DNA of 29,976 nt, from the IMG/VR virus record IMGVR_UViG_3300024432_000052, positions 1 to 29,976 of that record, one strand, 5' to 3'. Source of the stretch: a virus. Shown here in pieces: positions 9,238-17,116 of the stretch. The position numbers and the translations under genes are program-made. The notes below the pieces were generated by a model, which had not been told where the DNA came from, did no database searches, and saw nothing but the letters and a program-made list of their open reading frames with translations. The stretch's first letter is position 1. The number at the start of each line of letters is the position of its first letter.

Positions 9238-9864
9238 TCATTCTCCGTACAACTTCAATCGGACAGGTGTCTCCCGTTCATGGCACCGTTGCCGTTTCAC
9301 TCGTTTATCAGCCCAACGTTGTCGCCCACGCAACGGTTGCCGGTGTAACATATGAACACTATGCAGTATTGGCGTTACCCGATTATCACTGACCCATACC
9401 CCGTCACTATAGAGCGCGTCGTGAATTTCCCGGTACTCCATTTCCCCCTTGTGTTGGAATAACCGTTGGGGCCAGAACCTATGCCCGCCACCTAGCATAG
9501 TAAGCGACACCCTGAAGGCCGGAACGTCGGGTAACTGGTCTGGCCGGGGTAGGGGCGTCAGGAGCATTTCATCGGCGTCAATGATGAAATACCAGTCACC
9601 GTCATTGCCTATTAGATATTGATTACGCATGGTTTGTTCGTCTGGCCAGGGATGAGGGTTATGTTTAATATGGCAAGCGAAAGATTGTGCAATCTCTATC
9701 GTTCGATCTGAGCTTGTACCTAATTCACCCGGCATTTCGGCAATGCGTCCCTCTACCAAAACAATTTCATCCACATGGGACGCTATGCTCTCCAGGCAAC
9801 CGGGCAATAGTTCCTCTTCGTTATAGGCAATGATACAGGCTATCATGCGGCGCTTGGTACCCAT
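9238..9864 (-). CDS. Glycosyltransferase family 2
   Basis: A 208-residue GT-A fold enzyme that should transfer a sugar from a nucleotide-sugar donor. Visible family 2 hallmarks are the N-terminal IACIIAYNEEELLPGCLESI strand-loop-helix (nucleotide-binding region), a DEIVLVEG strand, a TIEIAQSF helix, and the metal-binding D-x-D as FIIDADEM near residues 93-100. The C-terminal half contains HRFWPQRLFQHKG and an EIHDALYSDG segment, close to what processive-type small GT2 enzymes carry. The acceptor cannot be told. The gene starts immediately after the stop of the preceding gene (TAA then ATG) and lies in an accessory block inside the neck-tail module. Candidate roles are glycosylating a virion protein or altering host surface glycans. 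Confidence 0.88.
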   Translation of the reverse strand: MGTKRRMIACIIAYNEEELLPGCLESIASHVDEIVLVEGRIAEMPGELGTSSDRTIEIAQSFACHIKHNPHPWPDEQTMRNQYLIGNDGDWYFIIDADEMLLTPLPRPDQLPDVPAFRVSLTMLGGGHRFWPQRLFQHKGEMEYREIHDALYSDGVWVSDNRVTPILHSVHMLHRQPLRGRQRWADKRVKRQRCHERETPVRLKLYGE

Positions 9865-10191
9865 TTATTCGCTACGTTCCGCTATGGGGCGCTCAGGCTG
9901 GTTTAGGCACCATTTTAGACATTCTGTATATGTGTTTCCTGTAAATAATACGCCATGGGTCTTGCCCTCTTTGATTTCACAATTGCATACATGATATGCG
10001 GGCAAAGAATCAACTCTCTTGATAATCGCCATTAGTCGAGTGTGATGCAAATAGTGCCAAAAAAATATTTCAGTCTCTTCCCACAGTACCGCTTTACGCG
10101 CCAATTCCATCAAACCGATTGATTGTGATTCTCTTGGTTTCTGCCATGTAGGTTGCAGTTCCCACGCACTTGCATCTGATGTGTTTTTCAT
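9865..10191 (-). CDS. Hypothetical protein, accessory block
   Basis: About 108 residues starting at ATG 10191, which has a GAGGG ribosome site inside the end of the preceding gene. A longer TTG start at 10215 is possible but less likely. It is rich in Trp, His and Cys (YHVCNCEI, ECLKWCLNQPE) and not recognised. It comes immediately before the glycosyltransferase gene with no spacer, so the two are probably translated together. Nothing in the sequence identifies a function. Confidence 0.65.
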   Translation of the reverse strand: MKNTSDASAWELQPTWQKPRESQSIGLMELARKAVLWEETEIFFWHYLHHTRLMAIIKRVDSLPAYHVCNCEIKEGKTHGVLFTGNTYTECLKWCLNQPERPIAERSE

Positions 10192-10195
10192 TTCG

Positions 10196-10696
10196 CTACC
10201 CTCTACTAAACTCAATCAATATCCGTTGGCCGATTTTCGTCGCCAGTCGCTTACCCTGGCCTTTGACTTCTTTCCATTCCTCTTCGAACATGTGTATGCC
10301 CGTCGTACCCTCTCTGGCAATCTTCCACAGCACGGCGTAGACGGGGATGTTGTGCCTATCCGCCCAGCCTTGCAAAGCTGCCCTCGGTGCCCAGTGGGGG
10401 CGGGTGTCTTTCTCTACAAATATGGCATAACGATCAGCCGTCTTCCCCGGATGGATAACAAACTCAGCCCTGACATGCGACGAACGATCTTTGGAACGCA
10501 TTCCTTTTAACAGTGTTCCCCTATCGACACGGGGGGCTTTTTCAATCCGTTCCTGAATGCCCTTTTTCGTGGCATCAGCAACAGGTTCTATTTCCTTTTT
10601 AGCCCACTTGACGATACGACCATCGGCGGCGCGGTCAAGTCTACGGTGCAATTCCTTGCCGCCGATGACGGTAATCGAAAACGCCTGTCCCGCCAT
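10196..10696 (-). CDS. HK97 gp10-like neck / head-tail joining protein
   Basis: A 166-residue basic protein. The sequence pattern VIGGKELHRRLDRA, a helix with KKEIEPVADATKKGIQERI, an RVDRGTLLKGMRSK segment and a beta stretch (RYAIFVEKDTRPHW.PRAAL) are characteristic of the HK97 gp10 family. That family sits at the head-tail joint. The last two segments correspond to the family's Y..fvE.GT....ahP.l region. Start and stop overlap the neighbours by a few bases. Unusually, it is transcribed after the probable tail terminator rather than before it. Confidence 0.75.
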   Translation of the reverse strand: MAGQAFSITVIGGKELHRRLDRAADGRIVKWAKKEIEPVADATKKGIQERIEKAPRVDRGTLLKGMRSKDRSSHVRAEFVIHPGKTADRYAIFVEKDTRPHWAPRAALQGWADRHNIPVYAVLWKIAREGTTGIHMFEEEWKEVKGQGKRLATKIGQRILIEFSRG

Positions 10697-11136
10697 TATG
10701 ACCCGGCCACGTAATGCGCGGTAATTTCGAATTCCTCAAACCGGTATTCAACGCTAGAGACGAAGACAAACCCGGTAGTACTGGGGCTATCTGGCACTTG
10801 CAGGTAATCCGCCCCAGCGATACTGCCTACATTGTCGCGTATCGTCTGGCGGAACACGCGGCCAAGTTCATCTAATTGATCCTCGGCTTCGTCGGCATTC
10901 CAACTGGCGGTATCATCCACAATAATATAACTAACCACTATAAAATGGTATGCGGTGGGGTTTGTATGTTGGCTCGCCATGCTCCATTGTGTGCCACCAC
11001 TTCGAATGGTCAATACACTGGCACGTTTGTTAAACGAGTTAGGCTGATAACCATAAACCTTATCCCATTTATTAGTACCCTCGAATAATGTCACCAGTGC
11101 ACCACGGGCAGTTTGGCGAGTAACAAATGTCGTCAC
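10696..11136 (-). CDS. Probable tail terminator / tail completion protein
   Basis: A 146-residue protein in the connector cluster. A central DEAEDQLDELGRVFRQTIRDN helix is flanked by beta strands (YHFIVVSYIIVDD, YRFEEFEITAHYVAG). This alpha/beta pattern matches the gpU/Tc1-type proteins that cap the tail tube. It overlaps the next upstream gene by 4 bases and the gp10-like gene by one base. The assignment rests on pattern and context, so another neck function is possible. Confidence 0.6.
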   Translation of the reverse strand: MTTFVTRQTARGALVTLFEGTNKWDKVYGYQPNSFNKRASVLTIRSGGTQWSMASQHTNPTAYHFIVVSYIIVDDTASWNADEAEDQLDELGRVFRQTIRDNVGSIAGADYLQVPDSPSTTGFVFVSSVEYRFEEFEITAHYVAGS

Positions 11137-11513
11137 GGTTTGTTCTCTTCCAATGAAATGCGCAGAAATCCGGTCAGATTGGTGATGGGCCAGTTAGCGA
11201 CAAAACTAACTTCGTATTCTGCGCTGCCATCCACCATAATATCACCCTCTCTGATGTCTGGTATCTGGGTCACCGTCACGCTATCGTCGGTATGTTCGTG
11301 GTTTTCGGTATAGGTTTCCCATTGTTCGATGGCCTGGCCCGGCAATCCTGAGCGTGTAGTCACCCGATCCCCACGACCACCTATATCAATCGGCATAATG
11401 GGAAAAACACTTACATTTTCCAAATGGGTTACCGGAGCGGCGCGTTTGCCCGCTACCACTGCTCCGGCGCGCTTGGTCGATACCGTGCTAGTCGCCAAGT
11501 CTGAAAAAGCCAT
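11133..11513 (-). CDS. Probable head closure (stopper) protein
   Basis: A 126-residue, beta-rich protein with no long helix, placed third from the end of the connector cluster. The segments THLENVSVFPIMPID and TQIPDIREGDIMVDGSAEYEV, an OB-like turn pattern with a -V-DG--Y-V- strand, resemble head closure proteins of the SPP1 gp16 / HK97 type. These seal the portal after packaging. It overlaps the adaptor-like gene by one base. Function is inferred mainly from size, strand pattern and gene order. Confidence 0.55.
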   Translation of the reverse strand: MAFSDLATSTVSTKRAGAVVAGKRAAPVTHLENVSVFPIMPIDIGGRGDRVTTRSGLPGQAIEQWETYTENHEHTDDSVTVTQIPDIREGDIMVDGSAEYEVSFVANWPITNLTGFLRISLEENKP

Positions 11514-11977
11514 TAGTTCCCCAATTCATCCACGTTTTCGTCGTCATGTTCGGCAAAATCGAGGGTGATTACACCCGCTTCGATAGTTGATGTACTAAAT
11601 CCATATTGAGATTGCAAGTCTTTCTTTTTGCGCTCCAATGTCTTCTCTAGCCGCGTTGCCAGTTGGCTCAATTTCTCATTGCGCGGCCCCACCTCTATAT
11701 CCACATTGGCAAGGTTGTCAATAATGGTTTGTAATAATCTGTATTCAGTCACGTCAAGAAACTCATCGTAATCGGCTTCTGTAACGGTAGCTACATCGAC
11801 ATCAGCCACAGTTGTCCTATCAGTAACTGTTCCCCCTACCGAAATAATGCCTACACTCATGGGATCATCCAGGTCGGCGTTTGTGCCGACAATGGTAACC
11901 GCTAATCCGGCGGCGGTCATGATGGCACTGGCACGGCGTACCATAATTTTCTCGACGTTTATGCGGGTTAGCGCCAT
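11513..11977 (-). CDS. Probable head-tail connector adaptor
   Basis: A 154-residue protein starting at ATG 11977, whose A is shared with the upstream TAA (TAATG). An earlier in-frame start at 11992 would add five residues and is less likely. The C-terminal half is strongly helical and charged (EYRLLQTIIDNLANVDIEVGPRNEKLSQLATRLEKTLERKKKDLQ), as in adaptor proteins that bind the portal. The N-terminal part includes INVEKIMVRRASAIMTAAGL. It precedes the stopper-like gene, which is the usual order. The assignment is tentative. Confidence 0.5.
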   Translation of the reverse strand: MALTRINVEKIMVRRASAIMTAAGLAVTIVGTNADLDDPMSVGIISVGGTVTDRTTVADVDVATVTEADYDEFLDVTEYRLLQTIIDNLANVDIEVGPRNEKLSQLATRLEKTLERKKKDLQSQYGFSTSTIEAGVITLDFAEHDDENVDELGN

Positions 11978-12384
11978 TATGCTTCCCCCCAAAACTCAGC
12001 CTCATTAGACAATACTTGCAACACTTCCTCAGGTGTTAACTTTTGCACTTCGAGTTTCGGCGGCGGAAAATCAATGCCTAAATATTCGCCTAGCGCCTCT
12101 GCTATCCCCGATCTAATCGCCGCGTCGTTAGGCCATCCCTCGTTGCTAAAATCGCCCGCCACAAGCCAATCAGTAGCCACTTCGTCTATACCAATTTCAT
12201 TCCCGCCTTCATCATAAAGATGGGTAGTCGGTACATTGGGGCGACCATGGGTAACCTGTGCCGGCTGCAATGCTGTTTGCAGGCCAATAGTCAGACAATA
12301 TCCCATCTGCATATCATGGTGTTGCGCTTTGGAAAGCCCAGGCGGGAAATCTGTGTTCAGGTGAATTAGGATATAATCTGTCAT
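11977..12384 (-). CDS. Hypothetical phage protein in the connector cluster
   Basis: A 135-residue protein starting at ATG 12384, which overlaps the stop of the lectin-like gene by one base. An in-frame start 36 bases upstream is inside that gene and unlikely. It is acidic, with a HTHL-type N-terminal strand (DYILIHLNTDFPPGLS), a GWPNDAAIRSGIAEALGEYLGI helix and a C-terminal LTPEEVLQVLSNEAEFWGEA helix. I do not recognise a family. Its location between capsid-associated genes and the connector genes suggests a structural or assembly role. Confidence 0.6.
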   Translation of the reverse strand: MTDYILIHLNTDFPPGLSKAQHHDMQMGYCLTIGLQTALQPAQVTHGRPNVPTTHLYDEGGNEIGIDEVATDWLVAGDFSNEGWPNDAAIRSGIAEALGEYLGIDFPPPKLEVQKLTPEEVLQVLSNEAEFWGEA

Positions 12385-13514
12385 CAGATTACCCCTCCGG
12401 CGCGGGCTATGTTTAACCATTCGCTATCAGATAATCCACTACTGAGTTGTATATTGAAAGCACGTTTACCCAGATGGACATTATTTGGCGTATCGTTTTT
12501 GGCTCCGTGTACCATTGTAGCGAAATTGCCAACGAACGTTCCGGCAACGGTCTCGGTTCCAATTACTGCACCGTTGTAAATGGCTTTCATCGCGCCACCA
12601 GTAACCTGAATGCCAATATGGAGTATTGCTGTCGGGGAGCCTGTAGCCAACAGAACTTGCTCAGGCGTGCCCCCTGCCCTAACTTCCCAGACCAATTGCC
12701 CGGCGGTTGACGTTCCGCCCATTCGTATCCAGTTGCTCGCGTCTACTGTATAGCTCAAGGAATATCGCTCCGCCGCATCCCACGTGCCTTTTTGGATAAA
12801 CATCGACAGCGCGAAGTCTGTCGGGTCAAGCATGGAATTGAATTCAGCGGACTTTACATCCGTATACGACGTTGATCCATCGTCGGTTATCATTACCGGA
12901 ATGCGGCTATTGCCGTTTGCACCTAGCACAACGCCGGTATGGGTGCCCGATAACGGGTTATTGGCCGGGTCTGCAAACGAGGCAGACGCGGCGATGTTGG
13001 TTTGTTGGCAAGCCATGACATTCAAGTCTATTTCGCCCACAAAATTAGCGTCAGCGAGAATACCGAATGAATTGCCAATGCCACCAGCGATGTTTTCTAC
13101 GTAAGTGCCGTTGGCGCTTCTGTTCGTACCTAGACTAACAGCGCCCAATCTCAACCTAACATTTCCGGCGCTATAATTTTGGATTTTAAGTGTCGTTTGC
13201 CATGTAATCCCTTGCGACCAGTTAGCTACATAAGTCTGGGCCAAAAAAGATTCGGCTTCTTGACTGCCATCACAAACAGCAATTTCACCGCCTCCATCTG
13301 ACCAACCGGCTTGCACAGTCCCATACTGTGCAAATGTTTGTCCTACAACATTCCGCCCCAACGCCAGCGCGGTATTCGTCGCCGGGGCAACTAAGCCGGT
13401 TAGTTCCTGGCTATCATGTCGTACTGCCCCATATTTGTTCATGAGGTTATTCAGGACAGAAAGAAGAGAGCGCCTACCCAATACGACAATCTTGCGATGG
13501 AATGATCGTGTCAT
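12384..13514 (-). CDS. LamG / concanavalin-like virion protein
   Basis: About 376 residues from ATG 13514, which is two bases past the upstream stop; the longer TTG start at 13523 is less likely. Residues about 55-170 resemble the duplicated beta-sandwich module of the tail hub, with an SAGNVRLRLG...GT-R--NGTYVENI segment and an F-G-IDL-V end. Residues about 195-375 look like a LamG/concanavalin-type jelly roll: repeated W/F-rich strands, RYSLSYTVDASNWIRMGG, a GAMKAIYNGAVIGTETV hairpin and a final LSDSEWLNIARAGGV helix. The last item is the common 'LSD.E...' tail of phage LamG proteins. It is probably a surface-displayed head or neck protein that binds glycans. Binding is not shown. Confidence 0.7.
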   Translation of the reverse strand: MTRSFHRKIVVLGRRSLLSVLNNLMNKYGAVRHDSQELTGLVAPATNTALALGRNVVGQTFAQYGTVQAGWSDGGGEIAVCDGSQEAESFLAQTYVANWSQGITWQTTLKIQNYSAGNVRLRLGAVSLGTNRSANGTYVENIAGGIGNSFGILADANFVGEIDLNVMACQQTNIAASASFADPANNPLSGTHTGVVLGANGNSRIPVMITDDGSTSYTDVKSAEFNSMLDPTDFALSMFIQKGTWDAAERYSLSYTVDASNWIRMGGTSTAGQLVWEVRAGGTPEQVLLATGSPTAILHIGIQVTGGAMKAIYNGAVIGTETVAGTFVGNFATMVHGAKNDTPNNVHLGKRAFNIQLSSGLSDSEWLNIARAGGVI

Positions 13515-13515
13515 C

Positions 13516-14022
13516 TTAGTCAATCCATATATGGTAGATCATAGTCAAATCATCAACTGCAACAGCATTATAGGTGGATTGGTCTACCAGATAGGCATAG
13601 AACGTGCTGGGTGTTCCACCACGCAAATCAAGGCCAATATTCAACTCATCCACAGTGGCAATTTCTACCGTCCCTTCGTCACCGGTTGTAAACGTTTCGT
13701 AGGTTCCGGTGTTAATATCAATGCCCTTATTGCCCGGTGGCATCTTTAGCAAATCTGCTATCACCGCCGTAGCCCAAGCTGCATCATTGGCAATAGTGGA
13801 GGGCAGTCGCTTGAATATATACAACTTGAACGGATTGGTTTGTACGCCAGCATCGATTAGAGAAATTGCACGCAAAACACAACCATGCCAGGCTGTACCC
13901 AACGCTTTCGTCACAGTCTGCAATCCACCAACCACATCATATTGGGTATAGGCGCTTAGGGTCACTGTCAAAGGAACTGATATATCATGCCCTTGATTAT
14001 AGATGTCATATCGTTTTGGCAT
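13516..14022 (-). CDS. Hypothetical virion-associated protein
   Basis: A 168-residue beta-rich protein preceded by a good AGAGGTGA ribosome site. It contains ISVPLTVTLSAYTQYDVVGG, FKLYIFKRLPSTIANDAAW and an LTMIYHIWID end, a pattern seen in small structural proteins encoded after capsid genes. Its stop is two bases from the lectin-like start. It may form a base or decoration partner for that protein, but this is inference. Confidence 0.6.
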   Translation of the reverse strand: MPKRYDIYNQGHDISVPLTVTLSAYTQYDVVGGLQTVTKALGTAWHGCVLRAISLIDAGVQTNPFKLYIFKRLPSTIANDAAWATAVIADLLKMPPGNKGIDINTGTYETFTTGDEGTVEIATVDELNIGLDLRGGTPSTFYAYLVDQSTYNAVAVDDLTMIYHIWID

Positions 14023-14078
14023 TTTGTTTCACCTCTTGATTATAGGCAAAAGGGAAGGTTACCCTTCCCTATTACGGT

Positions 14079-14327
14079 CTACGCTCGTTTCTTTGGCCGC
14101 CCTCTTTTGGGCTTCTCTTCAACCTCGGCCTCAACTGTTTCAGTTTCGACTTCAGTCTCAACCTCGGCCAATCTCAGATCATTATCGATTGTCAATACTA
14201 CCGGCGTAGATTGTTCGTCTGCTAGGTTCACCAGATAATCAATCTTTGTCTCTAGCGCCGTCATTCGCCCAACCAACGATTCTAAAGCCCTTTGGATTTT
14301 GACCATAGTTATACGAGTTGCTGCCAT
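14079..14327 (-). CDS. Small coiled-coil protein with AT-hook-like tail
   Basis: An 82-residue protein. The N-terminal 35 residues form a helix (MVKIQRALESLVGRMTALETKIDYL, here split in two heptad runs). A Glu/Val/Thr linker and the basic tail KPKRGRPKKRA follow, whose RGRP core is that of an AT-hook minor-groove binder. The start has a GGAGAGG ribosome site. It may be a small capsid-associated DNA-binding protein or a linker; no homolog is recalled. Confidence 0.6.
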   Translation of the reverse strand: MAATRITMVKIQRALESLVGRMTALETKIDYLVNLADEQSTPVVLTIDNDLRLAEVETEVETETVEAEVEEKPKRGRPKKRA

Positions 14328-14340
14328 GTTGATTTCCTCT

Positions 14341-14366
14341 CCGGACTTTCCGCGTCCGTTGCGTTA
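14341..14366 (-). repeat. Leader motif copy A (similar to 17855-17881)
   Basis: The minus strand reads TAACGCAACGG then ACGCGGAAAGTCCGG, covering the stop codon of the preceding gene and the region just before the ribosome site of the AT-hook gene. CGGAC and GTCCG can pair around the GCGGAAA loop. A closely similar 27-base stretch lies before the scaffold gene. Whether it is a processing site, a leader hairpin or coincidence is unknown. Confidence 0.4.
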
Positions 14367-14597
14367 GTTTTCAGATTCGTCATTCGTCGTTGCTTCCGAT
14401 TTGATAGGTTCATCAAATTCGGGGTTCATCGGAATTTCATCGAGTTGGGCTTGAGCAGCCTTCTCTCGATCAGATCGTTCCATCCACTCGAACAGTTCGT
14501 CAAGTGCGGCTCCAACGAACTCATCGTTTGCTATCACTTCTTCGACAACTTCCCGTTCAATTTCCCAGTCGTATGGTTGCTTTCTTTGCTTTGGCAT
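14364..14597 (-). CDS. Small acidic helical hypothetical protein
   Basis: A 77-residue protein with a long acidic helix (EREVVEEVIANDEFVGAALDELFEWMERSDREK) and an unstructured acidic tail. It follows the beta-helix gene by 10 bases and precedes the AT-hook protein. Not recognised. The opposite charge of this protein and the AT-hook tail may allow them to interact, which is only a guess. Confidence 0.6.
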   Translation of the reverse strand: MPKQRKQPYDWEIEREVVEEVIANDEFVGAALDELFEWMERSDREKAAQAQLDEIPMNPEFDEPIKSEATTNDESEN

Positions 14598-14607
14598 TTT
14601 GTCTCCT

Positions 14608-15570
14608 TTAGGTAATTACGAAGCCGTCGGCAGACATGCAGCCGATTGCCCGATTAGCGGCGTTATGCGTGAGTAGAATAGGGTCTGTGGCAAACAGATC
14701 ACAGCGTCGATAGATGATATGACCTACCGTTGCAAGCTCATTGATACCTATCGCACAAGTTTCACTACCCCAACCCATGTAACAATCCTTGAATTCCGAG
14801 TGATAACCGTTGATGGTGGTGGCTGCGATTTGAAGTGCAGCATCCGCACCGGTAATATGGCAATCATTGATCTTACACCTATGAAAATGCGTTCCCGTTA
14901 CTGAGAAACCAATATCAAAGTCATTGCCAATCGAACTTTGATTTAGCCAGTTGCAGTCTAGCATTTTTAGACCACCAGCTCTATCTACTTCAAAGCCGAC
15001 TGCGGGGGCACCACCAGGAGAACCATTCGATGCAAAAACAACGTTCTCAAGGACACTGCGGAAAATATCAGCCAACTGGAAGGGATAGTTACTCACACCC
15101 GCTTGGAATTGGATATTGGCCAGATAAAGGCCACGTGCTGAAGAGGTTCCCGTCAAGCCGCCACCAGAACCGGTATCCGCTCCAATACGCACGATACCCG
15201 CGCCATTGCCACCTGGATCAGCGCCAATACCAATTACATCACAGTAACTGGGCAGGGCGGTAATAGCCGCGTATGGCGTTGCCGTTCCCTGTATATAGAT
15301 TGTCCCACGCACATTTTGGTCATTGGTGGTCAGTGTTGCACGGTAAGCCTCCCACGCTGTAACAGCCGTAGAAAATTCATCCATGGCATTATTCCACGAA
15401 TTACCGGCATTACCTGAATTGCCCTGTACATTATTTACAAAGTAGGTCTCACCTTTGTAACCAGCGCCAGGGTAACCGCTGGCATATACCGGCCTACCTT
15501 GCAGTACTAACGAATTGACTACATCCAATTCATGAGCCTGTATCCTACGTTCTCTAAACCAACCCATCAT
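14608..15570 (-). CDS. Parallel beta-helix protein next to major capsid gene
   Basis: A 320-residue protein with the rhythm of a right-handed parallel beta-helix. Successive short strands and N/G turns (GLYLANIQFQAG, FRSVLENVVFASNGSPGG, GLKMLDCNWLNQ, HFHRCKINDCHITGADAAL, YHSEFKDCYMGWG, HIIYRRCDLFATD) repeat about every 22-28 residues, with aligned Cys in the core positions. The N-terminus has a GRPVYASGYPGAGYKGETYFVNN lead-in. Beta-helices in phages are usually fibres or depolymerases, but no pectate lyase active site is evident. Lying directly after the capsid gene, it may be a head fibre. GGAGGTGA sits at the start; ATG 15567 is an equally good start. Confidence 0.7.
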   Translation of the reverse strand: MMGWFRERRIQAHELDVVNSLVLQGRPVYASGYPGAGYKGETYFVNNVQGNSGNAGNSWNNAMDEFSTAVTAWEAYRATLTTNDQNVRGTIYIQGTATPYAAITALPSYCDVIGIGADPGGNGAGIVRIGADTGSGGGLTGTSSARGLYLANIQFQAGVSNYPFQLADIFRSVLENVVFASNGSPGGAPAVGFEVDRAGGLKMLDCNWLNQSSIGNDFDIGFSVTGTHFHRCKINDCHITGADAALQIAATTINGYHSEFKDCYMGWGSETCAIGINELATVGHIIYRRCDLFATDPILLTHNAANRAIGCMSADGFVIT

Positions 15571-15580
15571 TCACCTCCGT

Positions 15581-16669
15581 TTAGGTATATGCCGTGGGGA
15601 CGGTGTATGACGAACTGGCAACTAAATACATGGCAAAACCATTGAGACGGTTTCCCGCGCCAATACCAAAACGCGCCCGTTCGTACATTGTTTCCATTGG
15701 GAATTGTTCATCAGTGCTGATTAGCATGAAATCGCCAGTACCAAGCCCTGTGGTTAGTGGATCATGGCGCATCATTAGTGGCGGAGCTTCGTCCAAGTGA
15801 ATGCCCAATAGATAATTGGCAGGGATAAAGTCCCACTGAATTACCCAGGTTCCACTAGCACGCCCCAACACTTTGCCCGGTGCTGTCGGTAGTCCGAACG
15901 GAACGTCTACGTTGTCACCGGTTACGAGCCAATTATCTGGCACTTCGGTGAAATCAGTTAAGGCTTCTAACTGACTGCGTTGGGCACGATTATGGAAAAC
16001 GGCAATGTTATCGCCGCCGGTTGACGGCCCCTGATAATGATGGTCTAAGTCATCCCGGATTGTTTCAAGCGGGTTATTGGTATCATCAATATTGGCGGCG
16101 ATATAACCGCTGCCAACATAATGATCCTCAATCGCATCATCGGTTGGCTCACCTATGACAGGCGGGTATTTGTCAGTGTCACCATTGGCAAGCGGCTTGA
16201 TTGACAAACTGCCGTTATCGACATCAACCCATGTTTCAGTTACGTTATCCAGCAAACGATGCAAGATTTCCCAACGGAGGGTATTCTGATAGGCATTATG
16301 CCCTGTTTCGATATGGTTGCTTAATTCCTCTGCCGTCATGTAGGCGACATTGACATCTGTCCAGGTTTGCCCTTCCATGAAATCCTTCAATGGATAAGAC
16401 ACGTCCCATGAACCTGTGGCCTTGCGAGTGCCGGGGAGTGCCTGCGCTTTTGCATTGCGCTCTTGCATATAACCAGCGCCCGGCCTTTTGTATCGTGTGG
16501 TGAATTTCTCAGTCTTCCCTTGTATAAACAGGGCTGTAGTTAGCGCAAGCTCGGCATTGCGGTCAGCGATCCAACGCTGTGCCGTTTGCCAGGCCACCTC
16601 TTGCCCCACGGTACGAAGGAAACCATACTCATTGTCATTTTCGGCTATTGCGCCAAAGATCGTACCCAT
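15581..16669 (-). CDS. Major capsid protein
   Basis: A 362-residue protein of the right size and place for the shell subunit, after scaffold and decoration genes and before connectors. It has a helical N-arm, then an extended segment (residues about 50-95, FTTRYKRPGAGYMQERNAK) that could be the E-loop. Next come an acidic central region, a spine-like helix (ELSNHIETGHNAYQNTLRWEILHRLLDN), and a C-terminal region with MLISTDEQFPMETMYERARFGIG and YLVASSSYTVPTAYT. No protease maturation domain is visible. An HK97-like fold is likely but not proven by sequence. Confidence 0.85.
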   Translation of the reverse strand: MGTIFGAIAENDNEYGFLRTVGQEVAWQTAQRWIADRNAELALTTALFIQGKTEKFTTRYKRPGAGYMQERNAKAQALPGTRKATGSWDVSYPLKDFMEGQTWTDVNVAYMTAEELSNHIETGHNAYQNTLRWEILHRLLDNVTETWVDVDNGSLSIKPLANGDTDKYPPVIGEPTDDAIEDHYVGSGYIAANIDDTNNPLETIRDDLDHHYQGPSTGGDNIAVFHNRAQRSQLEALTDFTEVPDNWLVTGDNVDVPFGLPTAPGKVLGRASGTWVIQWDFIPANYLLGIHLDEAPPLMMRHDPLTTGLGTGDFMLISTDEQFPMETMYERARFGIGAGNRLNGFAMYLVASSSYTVPTAYT

Positions 16670-16678
16670 GATAGCCCC

Positions 16679-17104
16679 CTATGCCCAAATCCTGTTCCAA
16701 TTGGCGTCCACGTATAGAACCAGCGTCCTATCCTTGTCCGTCATTGCAACAACTCGCCCACAATTGACTGTCATCGTACCTACCGCCGTGCTTAACCGCC
16801 CGACAGTATTCGATAGATAAACAGGGTCGTCATTGCTCATGCCGCTAACAGTGAACCCTGCCACATAACCCGTCTTCAACAAATCGACTACTTGCCCGGC
16901 GGCAGCCGCCTGCAAAGCAATCCCTCTGAATTGCTCCTTGCCACTATCATCGGCATCGGCAATTCCTACATCATCAGTGGCCGCCACAAAATAAAGTGCC
17001 TGCCCCTGCGTCACCGCCTCCACTGTGTAAAAGGGATAGATCACTGCATATTCAGGATGTATCACCTCCACCTGTGCGGCGGTTAAGGCTATCTCATTAG
17101 CCAT
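16679..17104 (-). CDS. Head decoration / capsid-stabilising protein
   Basis: A 141-residue small beta-barrel-like protein placed just before the major capsid gene in transcription order. It has many Val, Ala and Gly in short strands (GQALYFVAATDDVGIADADD, GQVVDLLKTGYVAGFTVSG, TLVLYVDANWNRIWA) and no Lys-rich tail. This recalls DUF2190-type and lambda gpD-like proteins. A TAGGAG ribosome site is 9 bases upstream. Trimer formation on the capsid is inferred from family resemblance only. Confidence 0.7.
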   Translation of the reverse strand: MANEIALTAAQVEVIHPEYAVIYPFYTVEAVTQGQALYFVAATDDVGIADADDSGKEQFRGIALQAAAAGQVVDLLKTGYVAGFTVSGMSNDDPVYLSNTVGRLSTAVGTMTVNCGRVVAMTDKDRTLVLYVDANWNRIWA

Positions 17105-17116
17105 TGTTTTTTACTC

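Noticed and set aside
13514-13523. Longer TTG/GTG starts for several genes (lectin-like, 108-residue, 79-residue and methyltransferase genes)
   Set aside because: Each has a nearby ATG that fits the common stop-start overlap of this operon, so the shorter forms are preferred.
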